Assembly (NCBI RefSeq): GCF_020615385.1
Contig: NZ_JAJAVB010000015.1
Span: 139,047-203,046, forward strand
Reading direction: 5' to 3'
Length of the DNA stretch: 64,000 nt
From: Jiella soli
GTDB taxonomy: Bacteria; Pseudomonadota; Alphaproteobacteria; Rhizobiales; Rhizobiaceae
Within the stretch, counting starts at the first letter, position 1. Each line of letters starts with the position of its first letter. The notes beneath the pieces were generated by a model that saw only the letters and a program-made list of their open reading frames with translations, was not told where the DNA came from and searched no databases. A program made the position numbers and the translations under genes. Of the stretch, positions 49,415 through 58,017 are shown in pieces.

Positions 49415-50734
49415 TTAGTTGGCGGCCGCGGCCGTTTCGCCCGCGCCACCGCATTTGCCGGTATCGGTGTTGAAATTGCCGCAGGACATGGGTGCCCGCC
49501 AGTCCGAGATGAGCGGCTTCGATTCCGGCAGATAGTCGGACCAGGCGTCGCCGGGGACGAGGCCGGGGGTCTGCCAGACGACCTGGAACTGGCCGTCGTC
49601 CTGGATTTCGCCGATGAACACCGGCTTGGTGATGTGGTGGTTCGGCATCATGGCGGAATAGCCGCCCGTGAGGTTCGGCACGGCGACGCCGACCATGGCG
49701 TCGATGACCTTGTCGGGGTCGGTGGTGCCGGCCTTCTCGACCGCCTTCACCCACATGTTGAAGCCGATATAGTGGGCTTCCATCGGGTCGTTGGTGACGC
49801 GCTTGTCGTCGCCGATGAACGTCTTCCACTTCGAGATGAAGTCGTTGTTCTCAGACGTGTCGATCGATTCGAAATAGTTCCAGGCGGCGAGATGGCCGAC
49901 CAGCGGGCCGGTGTCGATGCCGGCGAGTTCCTCCTCGCCGACCGAGAAGGCGACGACCGGGATATCCTCGGCGGCGACGCCCTGATTGGCGAGTTCCTTG
50001 TAGAACGGCACGTTTGCGTCGCCGTTGACGGTCGAGACGACCGCCGTCTTCTTGCCGGCGGACCCGAAGTCCTTGATCGCCGAGACCTCGGTCTGCCAGT
50101 CAGAGAAGCCGAACGGGGTGTAGTTGATCTTGATGTCCTCGGCGGCGACGCCCTTCGCCTTCAGATATGCTTCCAGGATCTTGTTGGTCGTGCGCGGATA
50201 GACGTAGTCGGTGCCTTCCAGCACCCAGCGCTCGACGCCCTCGTTCATCAGATAGTCGACCGCCGGAATCGCCTGCTGGTTCGGCGCAGCACCGGTATAG
50301 AAGACGTTGCGCTCGGATTCCTCGCCCTCGTACTGGACCGGATAGAAGAGGATCGAGTCGAGTTCCTTGAAGACCGGCAGGACCGACTTGCGCGAGACCG
50401 AGGTCCAGCAGCCGAACACGGCGGCGACCTTGTCCTGGCTGATCAGTTCGCGGGCCTTTTCGGCGAAGAGCGGCCAGTCGGAGGCAGGATCGACCACGAC
50501 CGGCTCGAGCTTGCGGCCGAGCAGGCCACCCTTTTTGTTCTGCTCGTCGATGAGCATCAGCATGGCGTCCTTGAGGGTCGTCTCGGAGATCGCCATGGTG
50601 CCGGACAACGAATGCAGGATGCCGACCTTGATCGGGTCGCCGCTGAACTGCTGCGCATCGGCGGCTCCGACGCCTGTCGCTGCGAGCACGGCCGCAGCCG
50701 TCATGCCTTGCAACCACTTCACGGGTGATCTCAT
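49415..50734 (-). CDS. urtA: Urea ABC transporter periplasmic binding protein UrtA
   Basis: 439 residues. Signal peptide ends near ADA (residue 27). The mature start FSGDPIKVGILHSLSGTMAISETTLKDAML is the UrtA signature. VFGCWTSVSRKSVLPVFKELDSILFYPVQYEGEE and NHHITKPVFIGEIQDDGQFQVVW contain urea-pocket residues of the family. It heads urtABCDE and has a perfect sigma-54 promoter 54-69 bases upstream, pointing to nitrogen control. Urease genes are not in the window. Confidence 0.97.
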   Translation of the reverse strand: MRSPVKWLQGMTAAAVLAATGVGAADAQQFSGDPIKVGILHSLSGTMAISETTLKDAMLMLIDEQNKKGGLLGRKLEPVVVDPASDWPLFAEKARELISQDKVAAVFGCWTSVSRKSVLPVFKELDSILFYPVQYEGEESERNVFYTGAAPNQQAIPAVDYLMNEGVERWVLEGTDYVYPRTTNKILEAYLKAKGVAAEDIKINYTPFGFSDWQTEVSAIKDFGSAGKKTAVVSTVNGDANVPFYKELANQGVAAEDIPVVAFSVGEEELAGIDTGPLVGHLAAWNYFESIDTSENNDFISKWKTFIGDDKRVTNDPMEAHYIGFNMWVKAVEKAGTTDPDKVIDAMVGVAVPNLTGGYSAMMPNHHITKPVFIGEIQDDGQFQVVWQTPGLVPGDAWSDYLPESKPLISDWRAPMSCGNFNTDTGKCGGAGETAAAAN

Positions 50735-50787
50735 GCGCTCTCTCCAGTCGTTGCGTCCCGCTCTCGGGGCGGGCCCGCAGCTACCGG

Positions 50788-50803
50788 AGCAAACCGTGTG
50801 CCA
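50788..50803 (-). promoter_or_regulatory. Sigma-54 promoter of urtABCDE
   Basis: On the minus strand TGGCAC-A-CGGT-TTGCT matches the RpoN consensus TGGCAC-R-N4-TTGC-W in every fixed position. The GC of the -12 box is at 50789-50790, placing the start site near 50777, about 43 bases before the urtA ATG. No convincing NtrC dyad was found further upstream by eye. Confidence 0.8.
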
Positions 50804-50991
50804 GAGCGGCTCCCGCTTCGCAATTCCGTTGCGTCAAGGAGAGAAGTGCCGAAACTGTGGGCGATTGCGGCAGTGCTGGAGCGAAAGTTCGGATGCACAA
50901 GCCGCAGGCAGCTGGGCCGGAATAGGACCGTACCTGCCTAAACATCATGCAGTCGCTCAATCGAAAGGCAGCACGCGCCCCCGATAAGGCG

Positions 50992-52032
50992 TCAATCCGC
51001 CTCGCGGATGACCTCCACCGCCATCTTGGCGAGGAGCGGCACGCTTCGAGCGTAGAGCTTGGCCTGGTCCGGGTTGGACGCGTTGCCCTCGACATAGCGC
51101 ATGAAGACGCCCTGCAGGATCGCGGCGAGCCGGAAGAAGGAGAACGCAAGATAGAAGGGCCAGTCGTCGATGCCCTTCAGCCCGCGCCGGTCGCAGTAGC
51201 GCGCGACATATTGCGCCTCGGTCGGGATGCCGAGCGCCGTTCGGTCGAGCCCGCCGAGCCCCTTGAAGGCGCCGCGATGCGGCAGCCGCCACTGCATGCA
51301 CTGATAGGCGAGATCTGCCAGGGGATGGCCGAGGGTCGACAGCTCCCAGTCGAGAACCGCGACAATCTCGGGCTGGTCGCGGCCGAAGATGAGGTTGTCC
51401 ATCCGGAAGTCGCCATGGACGATGGCGGTCTCTCCGTCGCCGGAGGGCAGGTTGTGCTCCAGCCAGTCGGCCAGGAAGTCCATGTCCTCGAGCGGCTCCG
51501 GCCGCGACTGGCGGTACTGCTCGGCCCAGCGCAGGACCTGGCGGGCGAAATAGCTGCCCGGCCGGCCGAAGTCGCCGAGGCCGACCGCGCCGAAGTCGAC
51601 CGAGTGGAGGTCCGCGAGGACCGTGTTCATCGCGTCGTAGATCGACGTGCGGACGGCGTTCTCGGCGGCATCCGGCAGCGCCGGGTCCCAGAAGATCCGG
51701 CCGTCCACATGCTCCATCACGAAGAACATCCGCCCGATCGGCGAATCCGTCTCGGGTGCGAGATGGAGAACCCGCGGCACGGGAACCGGCGTTCCGGCAA
51801 GGGCCCGCATGACGCGGAATTCGCGGTCGACCTGATGGGCGGACTTAAGAAGCTTGCCGGACGGCTTGGCCCGCAGGACATAGGTGCCGCTTTCGGCATC
51901 GAGGCGATAGGTCGGGTTCGACTGGCCGGCCTCGAACTTGACGATCTGCTTCAGCCCGTGGAAGCCCTGGATCGCGCCTTCGAGATAGGATCCGAGGGTC
52001 GCTGGGTCGATCGGATCGGCCGCCTCGCTCAT
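50992..52032 (-). CDS. Phosphotransferase family protein (ACAD10/11 N-terminal kinase-like)
   Basis: 346 residues of the aminoglycoside-phosphotransferase-like fold. The nucleotide-binding start is VKFEAGQSNPTYRLDAESGTYVLRAKPSGKLL, the catalytic loop AIVHGDFRMDNLIFG and metal-binding VLDWELSTLGHPLADLAY. This subgroup (as in human ACAD10/11) is usually next to acyl-CoA dehydrogenases and is implicated in phosphorylating 4-hydroxyacyl-CoAs for catabolism. Here it lies with MaoC and SDR genes, facing an acyl-CoA dehydrogenase, in keeping with that role. Confidence 0.92.
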   Translation of the reverse strand: MSEAADPIDPATLGSYLEGAIQGFHGLKQIVKFEAGQSNPTYRLDAESGTYVLRAKPSGKLLKSAHQVDREFRVMRALAGTPVPVPRVLHLAPETDSPIGRMFFVMEHVDGRIFWDPALPDAAENAVRTSIYDAMNTVLADLHSVDFGAVGLGDFGRPGSYFARQVLRWAEQYRQSRPEPLEDMDFLADWLEHNLPSGDGETAIVHGDFRMDNLIFGRDQPEIVAVLDWELSTLGHPLADLAYQCMQWRLPHRGAFKGLGGLDRTALGIPTEAQYVARYCDRRGLKGIDDWPFYLAFSFFRLAAILQGVFMRYVEGNASNPDQAKLYARSVPLLAKMAVEVIREAD

Positions 52033-52111
52033 GCCCGTGCCGCCCCATGCCTGTCGCCGGGCCGGAGCGCTCCGAAGGCGCCGATAAGCCGATAAGGCCC
52101 CGACGACCGGC

Positions 52112-52624
52112 TCATGCCGGCGGCTCCATGAGCGTGAGCGTGATCCACTCGGCGGTCAGAGCAGGCTTGGCGGCATCCTTGATCTCGACGGCGGCGTCCC
52201 AAGAGGTCTGGACGCTGACAGCCCGCTCGGTGAGCCCGATCATGCGGAAGCGTCCGCGAACCATCGCCCCCGAGCGGACCGGACTGAGGAAGCGGACCCG
52301 CTCGAAACCGTAATTGATGCCCATCCGCGCGCCCTCGATCCCCGGCAGGGCATCGTAGGCGAGCGTCGACAGGAGCGACAGCGTCAGGAAGCCGTGTGCG
52401 ATCGTCCCGCCATAGGGCGTCTCGGCCCTCGCCCGCTCGGGATCGACATGGATGAACTGGTGGTCATGGGTGGCGACCGCGAACCGGTCGATCATCGTCT
52501 GGTCGACCGTCAGCCATTCGGAGAGGAAGGCCTCGCCGTCCCGGTGGGCGCGATATTCCTCGATCGGAATCAGCCGCTCGCGCAGCAGCGCCTCCGTCTC
52601 GGCCACCGATGTCAGCCCCATCAT
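52112..52624 (-). CDS. MaoC family dehydratase
   Basis: 170 residues. Hot-dog fold hydratase with the R-specific enoyl-CoA hydratase motif: FAVATHDHQFIHVDPERARAE provides the catalytic Asp and His, and YGGTIAHGFLTLSLLSTL the following helix. VSVQTSWDAAVEIKDAAKPALTAEW ends the fold. It would hydrate an enoyl-CoA. The start overlaps the SDR stop (ATGA), so both come from one mRNA. Confidence 0.92.
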   Translation of the reverse strand: MMGLTSVAETEALLRERLIPIEEYRAHRDGEAFLSEWLTVDQTMIDRFAVATHDHQFIHVDPERARAETPYGGTIAHGFLTLSLLSTLAYDALPGIEGARMGINYGFERVRFLSPVRSGAMVRGRFRMIGLTERAVSVQTSWDAAVEIKDAAKPALTAEWITLTLMEPPA

Positions 52625-53445
52625 CCCTCTCCGAAGAGTTCAGGTCCCGTCTCCACAGAGATCCCGCCGTCGATCGGCAGGACCGCTCCGGTGATATATG
52701 CGCCGCCACGGCCGCAAAGAAACAGGGTGGCTCCCGCAATGTCGTCCGGTGCGCCGATCCGGCCGAGCGGGACGCGCCGGCCCACCGCCTCCGCCTGCGT
52801 TTCGCTGGCAGTGGCAAAGGCCGTCATCTTCGACTGGAAGGGACCCGGCGCGAAGGCGTTGACGGTGATGTGCCGGGGCGCGAGTTCCTTGGCGAGGGCG
52901 CGCGTCAGATGGTGTACGGCCGCCTTGGAAGCGGCGTAGGAATAGACCCGTTCGGCCATCGGGACCGCCCCCATGACGGATCCGAGATTGAGGATCCGCC
53001 CGGGATTGTCGGCGGTGGCGCTTGCCTCGATCAGCGGCAGGAGCTGCTGGGTCAGCGCGAAGAGGCCGGTGACGTTGACGGAGAGGACGCGGTCCCAAGC
53101 CTGATACGGGAACTCCTCCAGCGGCGCGCCCCAGGAGACGCCGGCATTGTTGACGAGGATGTCGAGCCGGTCGGTACGCTCGTCTACGGCCGAGCCGAGC
53201 GCCGCGATTCCCGCTTCGGATGCGACGTCGCCGGAAAAGCCCTCCACCCGGCCGGGAAGACCCTCGGCATTGATTTCCGCGGCAGCCGCCTCGCAGGCCT
53301 CGCCCTTGCGCGATGCGATCAGCACGCGGGCCCCCGCCCCGGCCAACGCAGCGGCGATCATCCGGCCGATGCCGGATGCGCCGCCGGTGACGAGCGCCGT
53401 CTTGCCGTTCAGGGCGAACAGGCGATCGATGATGGTATCGGTCAT
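52621..53445 (-). CDS. SDR family oxidoreductase
   Basis: 274 residues from the ATG at 53445. Classical short-chain dehydrogenase: NAD(P) motif VTGGASGIGRMIAAALA, NNAG motif LVNNAGVSWGAP, and catalytic YSYAASKAAVHHLTRALAKELAP. A glycine-rich loop close to the end (YITGAVLPIDGGISVETGP) is also typical. The substrate is likely a hydroxyacyl-CoA or alcohol, judged from its MaoC neighbour. It is the first gene of the minus-strand half of the cluster. Confidence 0.93.
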   Translation of the reverse strand: MTDTIIDRLFALNGKTALVTGGASGIGRMIAAALAGAGARVLIASRKGEACEAAAAEINAEGLPGRVEGFSGDVASEAGIAALGSAVDERTDRLDILVNNAGVSWGAPLEEFPYQAWDRVLSVNVTGLFALTQQLLPLIEASATADNPGRILNLGSVMGAVPMAERVYSYAASKAAVHHLTRALAKELAPRHITVNAFAPGPFQSKMTAFATASETQAEAVGRRVPLGRIGAPDDIAGATLFLCGRGGAYITGAVLPIDGGISVETGPELFGEG

Positions 53446-53522
53446 GCGAAACCTCCCGAGGCGACGAAGCGCCATAGTGCGGTGCCGCATGTGGCCCGTG
53501 GCGACGCAGCGGCAAAACGCGT

Positions 53523-53557
53523 TGACACTTTCCTGCCATGTATGGGCAACTGTGTCA
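53523..53557. promoter_or_regulatory. Possible operator between divergent halves of the acyl-CoA cluster
   Basis: TGACAC (53523-53528) and GTGTCA (53552-53557) form an inverted repeat with a 23-base spacer, partly overlapping the TetR start. A TTGACA box also begins at 53522. An autoregulatory TetR operator is possible but not proven. Confidence 0.25.
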
Positions 53558-54357
53558 TGAGCACGCGGACCCGTGACGGCAGCAGGAAACCCCCGGCCGG
53601 TCGCCCTTCGAGGGAGCGGGCGGCCAATCAGGCGGGCGCGACTACGGCAGCCGGCCGCAAGCCGCGCAGCGAACGGGACTTCGCCGGGATCCGGGCGAGC
53701 CGCTCGGACGCAGACGCCTCGCGTCCGCGCATCCTTTCCGCAGCCGCTGCGCTGTTTGCCGAATGCGGCTTCGCCGCCGCCTCGATCGATCAGGTCGGCA
53801 GCCGGCTCGGAACCACCAAGGGCTTCGTCTACCATCACTACCGCTCCAAGGGCGAACTCTACCTCGACGTCTGCGGCGAGGCGCTGCGCGAGCTGGAGGC
53901 AGTCGTCCTGCCGGCGCTTCGCGCGCCGGAACGGGCGATCACGCGACTGCGCCGCATGGCCGTGAGCCATGCCGGGGACGTCTTCGCCCGCCTCTCCTTT
54001 CACAAGGTCCTGGCAGAGGCCGTCTCCGGCCGCATGGACGGGGTCGTCTCGGACGTCGAGCTCGGCGCAGGGGAGGAGCCGCTCGCCGCGATGGTCCTCC
54101 AACGGGAAGCCTACGACGCGCGGTTTGCCACGGTGATCGCGGAGGCGGCCGGCGAGCGCGACCTGCCGGCGGGCCGGGACACGACCATGCTCGGCAGAGC
54201 CTTCGTGTCGGTGCTGGACGGCCCCGTGCGATGGCCGCACAAGACGCGGTCGGAGATCGCCGGCCGGCACGCATTGATCGCGCGCCAGCTTGCCTATTTC
54301 GCGATGAGGGGCGCGGGGGCCTCCGACTACACGCTATCGGAGGAGTTCGCGCAGTGA
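53557..54357 (+). CDS. TetR family transcriptional regulator
   Basis: 266 residues from the ATG at 53557; an in-frame ATG at 53542 is an alternative. The first 45 residues are basic and disordered-looking. The TetR helix-turn-helix follows: RILSAAAALFAECGFAAASIDQVGSRLGTTKGFVYHHYRSKGELYLD (about 48-95). The C-terminal ligand domain is helical and unassigned. It lies at the divergent junction of the acyl-CoA gene cluster and most likely represses it in response to an acyl-CoA. Its stop overlaps the acyl-CoA dehydrogenase start. Confidence 0.9.
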   Translation: MSTRTRDGSRKPPAGRPSRERAANQAGATTAAGRKPRSERDFAGIRASRSDADASRPRILSAAAALFAECGFAAASIDQVGSRLGTTKGFVYHHYRSKGELYLDVCGEALRELEAVVLPALRAPERAITRLRRMAVSHAGDVFARLSFHKVLAEAVSGRMDGVVSDVELGAGEEPLAAMVLQREAYDARFATVIAEAAGERDLPAGRDTTMLGRAFVSVLDGPVRWPHKTRSEIAGRHALIARQLAYFAMRGAGASDYTLSEEFAQ

Positions 54358-55592
54358 CCGGCATGGATCTCGGAATGACGGAGCGGCTGAAGCCGATCCA
54401 CGCGGCCGTTCGCGACATGGTGCAGAGCGAGATCGCGCCGGCGAGCGAGGAATTCCTGGCCGAAGTGCCGAAGGAAGGCCGCTGGCGCTATACCGCACGG
54501 CAGACGGAGATCCTAGACGGCCTGAAGGCGAAGGCGCGCGAACGCGGGCTGTGGAACTTCTGGCTGACCGATTCGGCGCGCGGCTGCGGCCTTTCCACCG
54601 TCGAATACGCCTATCTGGCCGAGGAGATGGGCAAGGCGCATCTCGGCGCCGAGACCTTCAACTGCTCGGCGCCCGACACCGGCAACATGGAGGTGCTGGA
54701 ACGCTTCTGCACGCCGGAGCAGCAGGCGCCCTGGCTGCCGCGCCTGCTGGCCGGCGAGATCCGCTCCGCCTATCTGATGACCGAGCCGGACGTCGCCTCC
54801 TCGGATGCCGGCAACATCGCGATGCGCTGTGTCGCCGATGGCGACGACTATGTCCTCGACGGCGAGAAGTGGTGGTCGTCCGGCGCCGGCGACCCGCGCT
54901 GCGAGATCTACATCGTCATGGCGAAGACCGCCGGCGACGACGCGCCCAAGCACCAGCGCCATTCGATGCTTCTCGTTCCGGCGGCAACGCCCGGCATCGA
55001 GGTTCTCCGGGCGATGACCGTCTTCGGGGACGACGACGCGCCGCACGGCCACATGCATATCCGCTTCACCGACGTGCGGGTGCCGAAATCGGCGATGATC
55101 CTCGGCGAGGGCCGCGGCTTCGAGATCGCGCAGGGACGGCTCGGCCCCGGCCGCATCCACCACTGCATGCGCGCCATAGGCCAGGCGGAGGCCGCGCTCG
55201 AACTGATGTGCCGCCGGGCGCTCGGCCGCGAGGCCTTCGGCAGGAAGCTCGCCGAACTCGGCGCCAATTACGACATCATCGCCGACTGCCGCGCCGAGAT
55301 CGAGATGGCCCGGCTCCTGTGCCTGAAGGCGGCCTTCATGATGGACCAGGGCGACATGCGCGCCGCCGCGCCCTGGATCAGCCAGATCAAGGTGGTGGCC
55401 CCCAAGGTGGCGCTGAAGGTCTGCGACGAGGCGATCCAGATGCATGGCGCCGGCGGCATCAGCCAGGACCAGCCCCTCGCCCGGCTCTGGACGCATCTGA
55501 GAACACTGCGCCTCGTCGACGGGCCGGACGCGGTGCATCGTCGCCAGGTGGCCCGCTGGGAATTGCGCAAATACACCAATGAGCGGGTCTGA
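54354..55592 (+). CDS. Acyl-CoA dehydrogenase
   Basis: 412 residues if started at the GTG at 54354, which has GGAGGAG seven bases upstream and overlaps the TetR stop. An ATG at 54363 is the alternative. FAD-binding strand YLMTEPDVASSDAGNIAMRC and DGEKWWSSGAGDPRCEIYIVM are typical. GRIHHCMRAIGQAEAALELMCRRA and the end EAIQMHGAGGISQDQPLARLW belong to the ACAD11-like, long-chain subgroup. It oxidises acyl-CoA to enoyl-CoA, feeding the MaoC and SDR of the divergent arm. Confidence 0.94.
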   Translation: MTGMDLGMTERLKPIHAAVRDMVQSEIAPASEEFLAEVPKEGRWRYTARQTEILDGLKAKARERGLWNFWLTDSARGCGLSTVEYAYLAEEMGKAHLGAETFNCSAPDTGNMEVLERFCTPEQQAPWLPRLLAGEIRSAYLMTEPDVASSDAGNIAMRCVADGDDYVLDGEKWWSSGAGDPRCEIYIVMAKTAGDDAPKHQRHSMLLVPAATPGIEVLRAMTVFGDDDAPHGHMHIRFTDVRVPKSAMILGEGRGFEIAQGRLGPGRIHHCMRAIGQAEAALELMCRRALGREAFGRKLAELGANYDIIADCRAEIEMARLLCLKAAFMMDQGDMRAAAPWISQIKVVAPKVALKVCDEAIQMHGAGGISQDQPLARLWTHLRTLRLVDGPDAVHRRQVARWELRKYTNERV

Positions 55593-55595
55593 CCG

Positions 55596-56192
55596 GTGGC
55601 AGAGGACGGCAGACGAGGGTTCGAGGCGGGCAAATGGCTGAACGAGCCCGCGGAATGGTCGCTGGCGGACGAGACGCTAAACGTCGTCACCGACCACGGC
55701 TCGGACTTCTGGCGCGAGACCCATTACGGCTTCGTACGCGACAGCGGCCATTTTTTCGGCGTTGACGTGCCGGGCGACTTCACCGCGCAGGTGCGGGTTC
55801 GCGGCGCGTTCGAGGCGCTCTACGACCAGGCCGGCCTGATGGTCCGGCTGGATCCGGAGCGCTGGCTGAAAGCGGGGATCGAATGGACCGACGGCGCCCC
55901 CAATATCGGCAGCGTCCTCACCCTCGGCCGGTCGGACTGGGCGGCGAGCCCGTTTTCCGGCGATTCCGGCGACTTCCGGCTCCGGCTGACCGTTTCGGCC
56001 GGCGTGTTGCGACTGCAGGTGTCGGAGGATGGCGCCCGCTGGCCGCTCCTGCGGCTCTGTCCGTTTCCGGCGGCAGCAAGCTATCGCGTCGGACCGATGT
56101 GCTGTACCCCCGAACGCGCCGGGCTCAAGCTGCGTTTTTCCGAATTTTCGGTCGGACCGCCGCTCGGCAAGGATCTGCACGATCTCGGCTGA
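55596..56192 (+). CDS. DUF1349 domain-containing protein
   Basis: 198 residues from a GTG at 55596, 3 bases past the preceding stop. WYREPAEW-like KWLNEPAEWSLADETLNVVTDHGSDFWRETHYGF, then the DUF1349 (concanavalin-like sheet) pattern FTAQVRVRGAFEALYDQAGLMVRLDPERWLKAGIEW and FRLRLTVSAGVLRLQVSEDGARW. The family (YesU/regulator-linked) has a beta-sandwich that may bind a carbohydrate. No signal peptide. Its job in an acyl-CoA operon is unclear. Confidence 0.9.
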   Translation: MAEDGRRGFEAGKWLNEPAEWSLADETLNVVTDHGSDFWRETHYGFVRDSGHFFGVDVPGDFTAQVRVRGAFEALYDQAGLMVRLDPERWLKAGIEWTDGAPNIGSVLTLGRSDWAASPFSGDSGDFRLRLTVSAGVLRLQVSEDGARWPLLRLCPFPAAASYRVGPMCCTPERAGLKLRFSEFSVGPPLGKDLHDLG

Positions 56193-56226
56193 GGCCGGCG
56201 GGCGCCAAGCAGGAGACCCGATATCC

Positions 56227-57195
56227 ATGAAAGCCGTCCTCTGCGAGGCCTACGGCCCGATCGCCGATCTCGCCCTGCGCGAAATGCCGGACCCTGAAGC
56301 GACCGGCGATGCGGTGGTGATCCGAACGGAAGCGATCGGCGTCAACTATCCCGACGGCCTCCTCGTCCAGGGTCTTTACCAGGCGAAGCCCAACCTGCCC
56401 TTCGTCCCCGGCATGGAGGCGGCCGGCGAAGTGACCGCCGTCGGGCCTGAGGTCACGCGCTTTTCTCCGGGCGATCGGGTCGTCGCCCTTCTCGACCACG
56501 GCGGCTATGCCGAACGCGTCGCGGCGCCGGAGCGTGCCGTGATGGCGCTGCCGGAAGGGCTCGATGCCGGCGAGGCCTGCGCCCTCCTCTGCGCCTACGG
56601 CACGGCCCATTATGCGCTGAAGCAGCGCGCTGAGCTCAAGCCCGGAGAGACGGTGCTGGTGCTCGGCGCCGCCGGCTCGACCGGGCTTGCCGCCTGCCAG
56701 ATCGCCAACGCGATGGGCGCAAGGGTTATCGGCGTCGCCTCGAGCGAGGAGAAGCAGGGGCTTGCCGTCGCCCAAGGCGCTGACGTTGCGATCGGCTACG
56801 AGGACCTGCGCGAGGACATCAGGCGCCTCACCGACGGCAAGGGCATCGATGTCGCATTCGACCCGGTCGGCGGCGAGGCCTTCGATGCGGTGTCGCGAGG
56901 CATGGCCTGGGGCGGGCGCCTGCTCGTGATCGGCTTTGCGTCCGGCACGATCCCCAAGCTCGCGGCAAACCTTGCCCTGGTGAAGGGATACAGCCTCGTC
57001 GGCGTCTTCTGGGGCGCCTTCACGCGGCGCGAACCCGAAGTCTTCGCCGCGAACATGGAGGAGTTGTTCGCTTGGGCAGGCGAAGGTGTCGTCACGCCCG
57101 AGATCAGCGAGCGCGTGCCTCTGGCCGAGGCGGCGGACGTCCTCGCCCGCATCCACGCTCGCACAACCACGGGCAAGATCGTGCTCGTGCCGTAA
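56227..57195 (+). CDS. NADPH:quinone oxidoreductase family protein (zinc-free MDR)
   Basis: 322 residues. Medium-chain dehydrogenase/reductase without the zinc ligands of alcohol dehydrogenases: MKAVLCEAYGPIADLAL, GVNYPDGLLVQGLYQAKPNLPFVPGMEAAGEV, and the nucleotide motif VLVLGAAGSTGLAACQIA. GKIVLVP ends it. It reduces an enone or quinone with NADPH, possibly an enoyl compound in the cluster. It follows DUF1349 by 34 bases, in the same direction. Confidence 0.93.
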   Translation: MKAVLCEAYGPIADLALREMPDPEATGDAVVIRTEAIGVNYPDGLLVQGLYQAKPNLPFVPGMEAAGEVTAVGPEVTRFSPGDRVVALLDHGGYAERVAAPERAVMALPEGLDAGEACALLCAYGTAHYALKQRAELKPGETVLVLGAAGSTGLAACQIANAMGARVIGVASSEEKQGLAVAQGADVAIGYEDLREDIRRLTDGKGIDVAFDPVGGEAFDAVSRGMAWGGRLLVIGFASGTIPKLAANLALVKGYSLVGVFWGAFTRREPEVFAANMEELFAWAGEGVVTPEISERVPLAEAADVLARIHARTTTGKIVLVP

Positions 57196-57318
57196 GGGAG
57201 CCGGTTCCGGCTTCGCCCGTCGGCCAGAGGCTTGCCCGGCAATCGTCGCAGCCTCTAACTGTTCGGCATGCCCACGACGCCGGCATATGCGACGAATCGA
57301 GCGAAACGGAGCTGAGAC

Positions 57319-57738
57319 ATGTCCGACGAACCGGCGCTCGCGGATTTCCCGAAGCGATCGACCGACAAGCTGCGCTTTTCGGACACGGACCGGCAGGGAC
57401 ATGTCAACAATGCCGTCTTCGCGACCTTTCTGGAGACCGGGCGGGTCGAGATCCTCTACGATTCTGGCAGTCCGATCGCCGCGGAAGCCGGCGAGTTCGT
57501 AATCGCGCGGCTCGGGCTCGAATTTCGCGCCGAGATCCGCTGGCCGGGCAGCGTGACGATCGGAACGCGGGTCGCCGCCGTCGGGCGCTCCTCGGTGACG
57601 CTCAGCCAGGCGATCTTCCAGGACGGCCGCTGCGCAGCTCTTGCCGAAACCGTCATCGTCCAGATCGACCGGCAGAGCCGCCGCGCACTCGCGCTGTCGC
57701 CGCAGGCCGCCGAACGGCTGCGGGGCCTGATGGGCTGA
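57319..57738 (+). CDS. Acyl-CoA thioesterase (4HBT-type)
   Basis: 139 residues. Hot-dog thioesterase with the 4-hydroxybenzoyl-CoA-type start LRFSDTDRQGHVNNAVFATFLETGRVE (the D-x-x-G-H-V-N-N pattern holds the catalytic Asp). The rest, FRAEIRWPGSVTIGTRVAAVGRSSVTLSQAIFQDGR and LAETVIVQIDRQSRRAL, fits the family. It would release free acid from acyl-CoA at the end of the plus-strand arm. It starts 123 bases after the reductase. Confidence 0.92.
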   Translation: MSDEPALADFPKRSTDKLRFSDTDRQGHVNNAVFATFLETGRVEILYDSGSPIAAEAGEFVIARLGLEFRAEIRWPGSVTIGTRVAAVGRSSVTLSQAIFQDGRCAALAETVIVQIDRQSRRALALSPQAAERLRGLMG

Positions 57739-58017
57739 GCGTGGATCGGACCAGCGGCGATGAGCCCGATCTCCCCCAGGCTGAAGGACTTTCTCCGTCG
57801 CAACAAGGAGCGCCGCCGCCGCGAGAGCGAGCTCTAAAGAGTGCCCGGCGAAGGGTGATCCGACATCCCTCAGTGAGGCCAAAGGAGAGCGCCGCCGCTC
57901 TCGCAGCGCAAAAACTGCGCCTCCGGCGGTTTCTGTTTCGGACCGGCTTCTATATCCAAGGACAGGATTTTCCGACGGGAAACGAATTTCAATCCTTTAT
58001 TCGAACGAGGAGGACAT

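Noticed and set aside
50804-50991. NtrC binding sites upstream of the sigma-54 promoter
   Set aside because: GCAC and GTGC half-sites occur, but not with the spacing or orientation of a proper NtrC dyad.
57760-57837. A 25-codon basic frame between the thioesterase and asnO genes
   Set aside because: It lacks a ribosome site, is arginine-rich and has no other support, so it may be chance.
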